A DNA stretch of 64,000 bases from JAWKWH01 sp040830725 (GTDB lineage Bacteria > Pseudomonadota > Alphaproteobacteria > Rhizobiales > Rhizobiaceae). How positions within the stretch are numbered: position 1 is the stretch's first letter; each line of letters starts with the position of its first letter. Position numbers and translations under genes: made by a program. Of the stretch, positions 57,710-64,000 are shown piece after piece. The stretch spans positions 21,910 through 85,909 of the forward strand of contig JBFOMG010000064.1 of assembly GCA_040830725.1 (NCBI GenBank). Direction: 5' to 3'. Under the pieces are notes generated by a model, which saw nothing but the letters and a program-made list of their open reading frames with translations, ran no database searches and was not told the DNA's origin.

Positions 57710-58186
57710 ATGCTCGATATTGTTGCAGACAGGCCGGCCCTGACGCCGGACAACTTGTTGACCGAGTTCTTCGAAGGTGATGTTCGGGCATGGGGGTTGG
57801 TGGTGCCCAGATTCGGTGGGTCAACCAGGACATTTTCGCTTCAGATGAGCGGCACCTGGATGTCGTCGCGGTTTGTCATGACGGAACGGTTTGAATTCTC
57901 TGACGGACAAGTAGACAATCGCACATGGGAGTTTGAATTTGAGAGCGCCCGGAACTTCACCGGTGATTGCGATGAGCTTTCAAGATGGAAATCTGGCCGT
58001 GCCTCCGACGACTTGCTCGCGATGGAATATTTGTTCGATCTCAAAGTCGGAGAGAGAATCATACCGGTGTGGTTTGATGACCGTATGTACCGCATTGACG
58101 AGAAGACGGTTGCCAACCGAGCCGTGATGCACAGATTTGGAATACGGCTGGGCGAAGTGAATGCGGTGTTTCGAAAAACGCCGTGA
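57710..58186 (+). CDS. DUF3833 family protein
   Basis: This 158-residue lipocalin-like small protein shows TPDNLLTEFFEGDVRAWGLV, then MTERFEFSDGQVDNRTWEFE, and AMEYLFDLKVGERIIPVWFD with DRMYRIDEKTVANRA. It lies 4 bp after the DUF1365 gene. It lacks the lipoprotein signal that many DUF3833 members carry. It is probably part of the same envelope-lipid stress response. Confidence 0.88.
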   Translation: MLDIVADRPALTPDNLLTEFFEGDVRAWGLVVPRFGGSTRTFSLQMSGTWMSSRFVMTERFEFSDGQVDNRTWEFEFESARNFTGDCDELSRWKSGRASDDLLAMEYLFDLKVGERIIPVWFDDRMYRIDEKTVANRAVMHRFGIRLGEVNAVFRKTP

Positions 58187-58218
58187 GGGGGCGCTTCGAC
58201 TCGTTGAGATGTTGAATC

Positions 58219-58998
58219 TCATTTCAACACGAACTTGTTGATAATCCAAAAGAAAACACGATTTGGCAACATCCGTAGTAGTTTCAGGAACAGCGCAAAT
58301 CGCGTTGGAAAGGCGATTTCGTAATCCCGCCTGTCCAGACCTTTTGAAATGCGCTTGGCGGCTTCTTCCGGTGTCATCAGGAACGGCATTGGAAATTTGT
58401 TCACCGATGTCATCGGTGTGTCGACAAAGCCCGGATTAATGATCGTGATGTCAACGCCCTGGCGCTTTAGTTGCGGGTAAATCGATTCGGCAAGATTGAT
58501 CAATGCAGCCTTCATCGGCGAGTAGGCGGCTGCGTTCGGCAAGCCACGATAACCCGAAACCGAAGCGATGATGGCGATATGCCCGCTGCCGCGTTTGATC
58601 ATCTTTGGCACGATGGCGGCCAGGACATTGATGACGCCCAAGAAGTTCACATCGACAGCGTTGCGAAATATCAAAGGGTCAAATGCATCTGGTTTGACCG
58701 GGTGCCACACGCCCGAAGAGATGATCACAAGATCTGGCGTCCCGTGATCCATATCCAACCGTTTTGCTGCTTGCGCAACCTGCTCCTGATCGGTCACGTC
58801 AAGCGTGTGTGACACCATGTTTGGGTGTTCTTGGGCAAGTGTGCCCAAGCGTTCAGCTGAACGGGCTGACACCGCCAATGTCCGGCTTTGTGAAGCCAGG
58901 CGGTGTGCCAGCGCTCGACCGATGCCCGTGCTGGCGCCAATGATCCACACGCTGTCCCAGCGTGGTTTGGCCGAATTGGACAAACGATCAAATGCCAA
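58219..58998 (-). CDS. SDR family oxidoreductase of the SigE-ChrR operon
   Basis: This 259-residue short-chain dehydrogenase has WIIGASTGIGRALAHRL, LVIISSGVW, AIIASVSGYRG and the catalytic AAYSPMKAALIN. A C-terminal hydrophobic/basic stretch (FALFLKLLRMLPNRVFFWII) may bind membrane. It starts with TTG inside the end of chrR (11-bp overlap) and so belongs to the sigE-chrR transcript. SDRs of this kind recur in RpoE-ChrR regulons. The substrate is unknown. Confidence 0.88.
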   Translation of the reverse strand: MAFDRLSNSAKPRWDSVWIIGASTGIGRALAHRLASQSRTLAVSARSAERLGTLAQEHPNMVSHTLDVTDQEQVAQAAKRLDMDHGTPDLVIISSGVWHPVKPDAFDPLIFRNAVDVNFLGVINVLAAIVPKMIKRGSGHIAIIASVSGYRGLPNAAAYSPMKAALINLAESIYPQLKRQGVDITIINPGFVDTPMTSVNKFPMPFLMTPEEAAKRISKGLDRRDYEIAFPTRFALFLKLLRMLPNRVFFWIINKFVLK

Positions 58999-59665
58999 TC
59001 AGTGGTTGTAGTAAGCGACTTGCCAGACCCTTGAACTTTGTCGGGGCTTCGGTCGCTGCAAGGCAGATACAATCTTCTTCCGAAACCACGCGAGGCTGAT
59101 GTTCAACATGGTCATCGAGATCAGCAACATCGCCGGGGCCAAAATGGCCGATCTCGTCCTGATATGCACCCGACAGAATCAACGTCATTTCCTGGCCGCC
59201 GTGACCGTGTTCAGGGACGCTCTTTCCAGGCGCGATCCGCAACAACCGCAACGATGACGAGGCGTGCCTCGAAAGCTCGATCGGCTTTTGCCAGACGCCC
59301 GGTCCGACGCGCTTCCACTTGATGTCCGCCATCGTGCTGTCAACATAGTGGTGCAGGGCCAACGGCATTTCTTGTTTGCCGGAAATGGGCTTCTTGGTGC
59401 GAGCGGGAAGTGTAATTCTTGGCTCAGCCTTTACATCGGCGACGCTGATCTTCTCCAGGAGCCTGCCGAATGATCCGTCTGCGACCGGTGCATCATCGGT
59501 ATGCTCAAGCAAAGACCCGCCCATCAGCTCGGCCGCCTTGAGCTTTTCCCTGCATTGCGGGCAGGTTTCAAGATGACAAGAGACAAGCACAGCAAATGCC
59601 TCATCCAGTGTGCCAGCCGCGTATGCAATAATCGACGTGTCGTCGGGATGGTGTTTGATAGTCAC
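58988..59665 (-). CDS. chrR: ChrR-type anti-sigma factor (zinc, cupin)
   Basis: This 225-residue anti-sigma factor has an N-terminal ZAD-like domain with zinc ligands His6, His31, Cys35 and Cys38 (SCHLETCPQC), the same positions as in Rhodobacter ChrR. Its C-terminal cupin carries metal-site histidines in SVPEHGHGGQEMTLILSG. ChrR holds its sigma factor inactive until singlet oxygen or organic hydroperoxide destabilises it. The start is a GTG with GGAGG upstream, overlapping the sigma gene stop by 4 bp (GTGA). Confidence 0.94.
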   Translation of the reverse strand: MTIKHHPDDTSIIAYAAGTLDEAFAVLVSCHLETCPQCREKLKAAELMGGSLLEHTDDAPVADGSFGRLLEKISVADVKAEPRITLPARTKKPISGKQEMPLALHHYVDSTMADIKWKRVGPGVWQKPIELSRHASSSLRLLRIAPGKSVPEHGHGGQEMTLILSGAYQDEIGHFGPGDVADLDDHVEHQPRVVSEEDCICLAATEAPTKFKGLASRLLQPLIGI

Positions 59666-60258
59666 AGCACATCCTCCAAATTGGTCTTGATCTTTTTGTA
59701 AGCCAGGCGCATTCGCGATTTTACCGTGCCCAGAGGGATTCCAAGCCGGTCTGCGATTTCGGTTTGCGCCAGGTTTTCAACGAATGACATGGCAATGATC
59801 TGTTTTTGCTCTTCTGGCAGATGGGACGTTGCCTCGGCTACCAGCCGGTCGCGTTCGCCAGCCATTATACAATCTTCGCTGTCTGGCGTTTCATCTGCGA
59901 TCTCATAATCCGCAATATCGATGTAGTGGCGCGTGCCCTGGCGGCGAAACCGGTCAATGCGACGATTACGGGCAATCGTGAAAATCCACGCGCTGACGCT
60001 GCCTCGCCACGAAGCAAACTGGTGTGCCTTGTTCCATACTGTCAGCATTGTGTCTTGCATCAGATCTTCTGCCAGTTCCGGATCGGAGTCCTGTTTAAGC
60101 ATCAGCGCCTTAATCTTGGGAGCGAAATGAGCGAACAAAGACTCGAAGGCCTTTTTGTCTCGACCAACTGCGATGCGCTCCATAAGCGCACCGTGAATTT
60201 CTGTGTCACTGTCCACCAGTCTCGCTTCGCTCACAACCGTACCCGGAAGTGCTACCAT
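59662..60258 (-). CDS. rpoE: ECF sigma factor, RpoE/SigE of the ChrR system
   Basis: This 198-residue ECF sigma factor has region 2 (DLMQDTMLTVWNKAHQF, then WIFTIARNRRIDRFRRQG) and region 4 (LPEEQKQIIAMSFVENLAQT and GIPLGTVKSRMRLAYKKIK). It pairs with ChrR encoded next. The ATG at 60258 has GGAGGAAAA before it and lies just after its own SigE-type promoter; the frame open to 60312 would start inside that promoter. It directs a response to singlet oxygen and related stress in this group. Confidence 0.93.
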   Translation of the reverse strand: MVALPGTVVSEARLVDSDTEIHGALMERIAVGRDKKAFESLFAHFAPKIKALMLKQDSDPELAEDLMQDTMLTVWNKAHQFASWRGSVSAWIFTIARNRRIDRFRRQGTRHYIDIADYEIADETPDSEDCIMAGERDRLVAEATSHLPEEQKQIIAMSFVENLAQTEIADRLGIPLGTVKSRMRLAYKKIKTNLEDVL

Positions 60259-60282
60259 TAGCGTTTTTCCTCCATTGAGAAA

Positions 60283-60311
60283 AGCTACGCGACAATTGGC
60301 CGATCGGATCA
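60283..60311 (-). promoter_or_regulatory. Autoregulatory SigE promoter of the sigE-chrR-SDR operon
   Basis: On the minus strand TGATCC (60311-60306), exactly 18 bases and TAGCT (60287-60283) precede the sigma gene ATG (60258). The same TGATCC-N18-TAG arrangement stands before the flavoprotein operon at 55492. This indicates positive autoregulation, as known for RpoE-ChrR. Confidence 0.72.
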
Positions 60312-60382
60312 CTCCGGTTCAAACTGAATGGGCCTTGAAGTCGTGGCAAATTCCGTGTTGGCTTGCGGAAATCAAGAAAGAC

Positions 60383-63300
60383 ATGCTGGCTTTGCGTTTT
60401 TTCTCCGATAAAGATCGTCCTGTTCACATGGGCCCGTATCCACTGGAGCGGCTGATGCGTAGCGACGAGACTCCGGATTTAGGCGCTGTCCCGGCAATGC
60501 AGCCGCTATCGTTTGACCGGCCGGATGCACCTCAATCCATCGTCAATGCGATGGGTGAATACCAGGCGATGCTGGATGCGATACGCGATGGGCTAGTCAA
60601 CAAGGTTCGTGCCGAATGTCCGGATGATCCCCGAGAGCGGGCCAACCATATCAAGGGATTCGGTTACTTTTCTGACTCATCGATGGTCGGAATCTGCAAG
60701 TTGCCCGACGCTGCCCTGTTGCCAGAACCGTTTCGCAATCCCGACATCGATCGATTGGCCGACGATCTGCGAACCAGGCAGACCAAAACGCTGGCTTCAG
60801 GCATCGACATCATCATGGCGGACCTCAAGGAAAGCATGGATGCGCCGCCGACGACGATCGACGGCCACAGTCATGCAGTGGTATTTGCTTACGAGTATCC
60901 GCGTGATCCTGCTGAAGATGAACCCGGCTACGAGTGGATTTCGGATGCGCAGGAGGTCAGGGCATGCCTGCGCGCAGCTGAAACAGCTGTTGTAATCGCC
61001 AACTATCTGCGGCTGCTTGGGTTTGACGCGCGGGCTCACACCGGAACATCCTCAGATGTTGATCTGGGAAAACTGGTGGTCGCATCGGGACTTGCGACCG
61101 TCGAGAATGGAGCGACTACCAATCCCTATCTCGGCTCGCGTTTCGGCGTTGGCGCTGTGACGACAAATTTTGAACTTGCTGCAGATAATCCACTGGTTCC
61201 ATTGTCCGAACAGCCGCGAAACCGAACTCACGGAATGGCCTGGAAGCTTGGAAAAGGCTTCGCCAAAAACGCGTTCAACCGTGAACTTTTCGCCAAACGC
61301 CGGTTTGTCGACGGGCCTCATCCTTTTGAAATGCTGAAGCGGGTTGAGAAGCCGACGACCTATATCGATGAGGACCGGGTGGCGAGGGTTCCGAAGCGCA
61401 CTGACATGTTTGCTCGGGCGCAGTTCGGTGACATGGGAAAAGCGGTTCAGGATGGTGCCAAGGGTGGTCACTATGCGCGAAAGGCCGCGCCGTCGATGGC
61501 GCAGCGAAGAGCGCTTGGCGCATTCGTGCTGCTACAGGACGGGGAAGCGGCCGACGAGATCGCAACGCACGCGCGGGATGCGCAGCGCAATGCCGAGAAT
61601 ATCAAGGCGGCTGCATATTTTCTCGGCGTAGATGCTGTTGGTTTGTCACGATGCCCGGACTGGACCTGGTATAGCCACGACGCGCTTGGCGAACCCCTCG
61701 AACCGCCACACGACCAGGCTATATCCATGATCATTGATCAGGGCTATGAGACCATGGAAGGCGCTTCCGGTGATGACTGGATTTCGGTAGCACAATCCAT
61801 GCGCGCCTATTTGCGGTTTTCGCTTCTCGGCGGGGTAATCGCCAAGCAAATCCGTAATCTTGGCTACAAGGCCAAGGCGCACACCGTACTTGATGGCGAG
61901 GGGCTGCAACCGCCGCTCTTGCTTTTGTCGGGGCTTGGAGAGGTCAGCCGTATCGGCGAGGTCATCCTCAATCCTTTTCTCGGGCCACGGCTGAAATCAG
62001 GTGTGGTTACCACGACCATGCCGATGGCCCATGACAGGCCTGTTGATTTCGGCCTCCAGAATTTTTGTGAAAACTGTAACAAATGCGCTCGTGAGTGTCC
62101 TTCCGGTGCCATTACTGCCGGCCCCAAATTGATGTTCAACGGCTACGAAATCTGGAAATCGGACAGCCAGAAATGCGCCACCTATCGCATCACGACGCAG
62201 GGTGGCGCGATGTGCGGCCGCTGCATGAAAACATGCCCCTGGAATTTGGAAGGCCTGTTCGCAGAAAAACCGTTTCGGTGGGCCGCGATGCATATTCCGG
62301 CGGCTGCGCCGATCCTTGCCAAGCTGGACGATGCCGTCGGAAATGGCGGATTGAACCCGATCAAGAAATGGTGGTGGGACCTGGAGATCGGAACCGATGG
62401 TGGCTATCGGCCCTCAGAGCATGACGTCAACGCGCGGGATCTTCAGAGGGATCTCGATCTGAAGTACGAAGACCAGACACTGGCCGTCTACCCGGCACCC
62501 TTGGCGCCGCACCCGTGGCCATTTCCGTTCCCGATGGACCGCGAGAAGGGAATCGAGGCCTATCAGGCGATGGTCACCGCTGAAGAATACCAGCTACGAT
62601 TGCGCCGAGGCGATCTTGGCGCAGTTGAGCATGTCTATCGTGTGGACGGTGACTCACCGGTCATTCGTGTTGAGGTGACCAAGGTCGAGCGGATGTCCGC
62701 AGATGTTGCCAAATATGAATTCCGGTCGCTCGATGGCGCCGACCTGCCTGAGTGGACCGCGGGTGCACATCTGGACATTGTGGTCGCTCCTGAATTCCTC
62801 AGACAGTATTCCATGTCCGGAGATCCGGCTGATCGTTCCAAGTACCAGATTGGCGTGCTGCGCGAAGACGATGGCCGGGGAGGTTCCGTGCTGTTGCACC
62901 GCATTTTCAGCGAAGGCCGGAAAATCTTTATTTCGAAGCCAATCAATCATTTTGAACTTGTCGAAACAGCAGAGAAGACATTTCTTATGGGCGGCGGAAT
63001 CGGGATTACGCCGATGATTGCCTTTGCCCATCGTCTTCATGCGATCGGTGCAGCGTTCGAAGTGCATTATTCTGTAAAATCGTGCGCATTAGCCGGCTAT
63101 CTAGTCGACCTTCAAAACGCCCCTTGGTCTGAACAGGTTCACATCCATGTCTCCGATGAGGGCAGCCGGGCTGATCTTCCCAAGATTTTGGGCAAGTACT
63201 GGAAAGGTTACCACGTTTATACCTGCGGTCCCGATCGTTACATGGACGCAGTGATCACTGCCGCCGAACAGGCAGGATATCCGGACGAAGCGCGGCATCT

Positions 63301-63607
63301 GGAGTATTTCTCGGTGCCGGAAGTTCCCGACTACGAGAACCATCCCTTCACATTGAGGCTCATAAAATCAAACCGGGAGATCGCTGTGCCAGCCGATAAA
63401 TCCGCCACCGATGCGCTGAACGAAGCCGGCGTTCATGTTGACGTTAAATGTTCAGACGGTCTTTGTGGCGTGTGCACCTGCGGTGTTGTTTCCGGTGAGG
63501 TCGAGCACCGTGATTTCGTATTGTCGAAAAAGCAACGCGAAACGATGATGATTTTGTGCCAGTCGAGAGCCGCTGAACCAAATGGCACACTGGAGATCGA
63601 TCTTTAG
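60383..63607 (+). CDS. Self-sufficient catabolic reductive dehalogenase (RdhA-ferredoxin-flavin reductase fusion)
   Basis: The protein has 1074 residues. The first ~555 contain a duplicated RdhA/cobalamin-type domain; the second copy has CPDWTWYSHD with candidate proton donor Tyr430 and lysines at 496 and 498. Next is a double [4Fe-4S] ferredoxin part (Cys562, 565, 568, 572 and Cys611, 614, 618). A phthalate-dioxygenase-reductase-like unit follows: flavin motif RQYSMSG from Arg807, nucleotide motif MGGGIGITPMI, and a plant-type [2Fe-2S] with Cys1023, 1028, 1031 and 1059. There is no twin-arginine signal, so it is cytoplasmic. This is the BhbA-like aerobic class that removes halogens from phenolic acids using NAD(P)H. 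The ATG at 60383 starts MLALRFFSDKDRPVHMGPYP; the frame to 60203 overlaps sigE. Confidence 0.88.
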   Translation: MLALRFFSDKDRPVHMGPYPLERLMRSDETPDLGAVPAMQPLSFDRPDAPQSIVNAMGEYQAMLDAIRDGLVNKVRAECPDDPRERANHIKGFGYFSDSSMVGICKLPDAALLPEPFRNPDIDRLADDLRTRQTKTLASGIDIIMADLKESMDAPPTTIDGHSHAVVFAYEYPRDPAEDEPGYEWISDAQEVRACLRAAETAVVIANYLRLLGFDARAHTGTSSDVDLGKLVVASGLATVENGATTNPYLGSRFGVGAVTTNFELAADNPLVPLSEQPRNRTHGMAWKLGKGFAKNAFNRELFAKRRFVDGPHPFEMLKRVEKPTTYIDEDRVARVPKRTDMFARAQFGDMGKAVQDGAKGGHYARKAAPSMAQRRALGAFVLLQDGEAADEIATHARDAQRNAENIKAAAYFLGVDAVGLSRCPDWTWYSHDALGEPLEPPHDQAISMIIDQGYETMEGASGDDWISVAQSMRAYLRFSLLGGVIAKQIRNLGYKAKAHTVLDGEGLQPPLLLLSGLGEVSRIGEVILNPFLGPRLKSGVVTTTMPMAHDRPVDFGLQNFCENCNKCARECPSGAITAGPKLMFNGYEIWKSDSQKCATYRITTQGGAMCGRCMKTCPWNLEGLFAEKPFRWAAMHIPAAAPILAKLDDAVGNGGLNPIKKWWWDLEIGTDGGYRPSEHDVNARDLQRDLDLKYEDQTLAVYPAPLAPHPWPFPFPMDREKGIEAYQAMVTAEEYQLRLRRGDLGAVEHVYRVDGDSPVIRVEVTKVERMSADVAKYEFRSLDGADLPEWTAGAHLDIVVAPEFLRQYSMSGDPADRSKYQIGVLREDDGRGGSVLLHRIFSEGRKIFISKPINHFELVETAEKTFLMGGGIGITPMIAFAHRLHAIGAAFEVHYSVKSCALAGYLVDLQNAPWSEQVHIHVSDEGSRADLPKILGKYWKGYHVYTCGPDRYMDAVITAAEQAGYPDEARHLEYFSVPEVPDYENHPFTLRLIKSNREIAVPADKSATDALNEAGVHVDVKCSDGLCGVCTCGVVSGEVEHRDFVLSKKQRETMMILCQSRAAEPNGTLEIDL

Positions 63608-63814
63608 TCGAGAATTGTATCAGGAATAATCGTCTTTCTGTTAGTCTTGGCGTTTTCTTCACAATTTGTTTGCCATAATATTTGCCAGTATTCCGCCGGA
63701 TTTGCCTGCGGGACTTGTGACCACCTTCGGTGAGCGGTAGAGCATTACTGGGTCGTTAACTCTGATGATCTGCCATTGATATGATCCTGCTTGCCGGCGT
63801 AGGGGAACGCGCGA

Positions 63815-64000
63815 TTGAGTATTAGGCGCACATGTCTGACTGCTTTGCTGGCGGTCACAGTTGGAACGGTTGCGGCACCAGCGTTGCCGTTTGTGCGATT
63901 TGGGCTGCGCCTGTTTGTGCGGGACAAGGATGCTGCCGCAGACCACGGTTTCGGCGGTCCGCCGAAATACGATTTCAATGTCGCAATATTTGGATCCGCC
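63815..64000 (+). CDS. Start of an unidentified exported protein (runs off window)
   Basis: A frame starting with TTG at 63815, preceded by GGGGA about eight bases upstream, stays open to the window end (62 codons). It begins SIRRTCLTALLAVTVGTVAA, a likely signal peptide, and then PALPFVRFGLRLFVRDKDAA. The gap from 63608 to 63814 shows no gene. The family cannot be told from this piece. Confidence 0.4.
   Translation, partial: MSIRRTCLTALLAVTVGTVAAPALPFVRFGLRLFVRDKDAAADHGFGGPPKYDFNVAIFGSA

Overview
The window looks like part of a chromosome from an alphaproteobacterium of the Hyphomicrobiales (Rhizobiales) type, possibly marine. This is inferred from gene content and was not tested by any search. 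The supporting features are many sugar and betaine ABC systems with UgpC-type ATPases, a purC-purS-small gene-purQ order, a DUF1476 (ATP synthase zeta inhibitor) gene, a CoxDE/XdhC/MobA accessory block, a SigE-ChrR pair and a RIME/MITE-like inverted-repeat element. Coding density is high, and most operons have 4-bp stop/start overlaps.

Region 1 (1-4.6 kb) is the end of a sugar ABC operon: permease 3' end, ATPase, two sugar-phosphate isomerase-like TIM barrels, a Gfo/Idh/MocA dehydrogenase, and a broken N-terminal piece of a second Gfo/Idh gene. Region 2 (4.6-13.8 kb) is an alpha-galactoside locus. An IclR regulator and ATPase diverge from a binding protein, two permeases, a GH36 alpha-galactosidase, an SDR dehydrogenase and 2-keto-3-deoxygalactonokinase, which fits De Ley-Doudoroff galactose catabolism. 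Region 3 (13.8-27.1 kb) handles nitrogen compounds: a class V PLP enzyme, two different ureohydrolases, a GNAT, a ProXVW-type betaine transporter with an unusually long permease, a LysR regulator, a non-pyrrolysine MttB-family methyltransferase and a dimethylglycine dehydrogenase-like flavoprotein.

Region 4 (27.1-46 kb) is mostly housekeeping: tRNA-Phe, two DM13 proteins, CYTH, DUF1194, dtd, a CobW GTPase coupled to an amidohydrolase, arsC, purine genes (purQ, purS, purC, purB), the zeta inhibitor, an HpcH aldolase, a P1 peptidase, a periplasmic amino-acid-type binding protein and a 312-bp repeat with 34-35-bp terminal inverted repeats. Region 5 (46-51.3 kb) is a molybdo-hydroxylase maturation set (MoxR/CoxD ATPase, CoxE, split XdhC, MoeA-like/MobA fusion) without the enzyme it would mature.

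Region 6 (51.6-54.2 kb) is a five-gene cassette of small exported proteins. Three are paralogues with one N-terminal Cys and a C-terminal LRCE. One resembles a half-size pilus chaperone, and one ends in a helical acidic tail. There is no usher. I consider this the best candidate for an undescribed surface-fibre system. Region 7 (54.3-60.3 kb) holds an enolase-superfamily enzyme and a SigE-ChrR stress regulon, with two matching promoters of the form TGATCC-N18-TAG. Region 8 (60.4-63.6 kb) is a single 1074-residue protein fusing a cobalamin reductive-dehalogenase module, a bacterial ferredoxin module and a flavin/2Fe-2S NAD(P)H reductase. It is predicted to be a self-sufficient catabolic reductive dehalogenase. 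The last 186 bases begin an unidentified exported protein that runs off the window.
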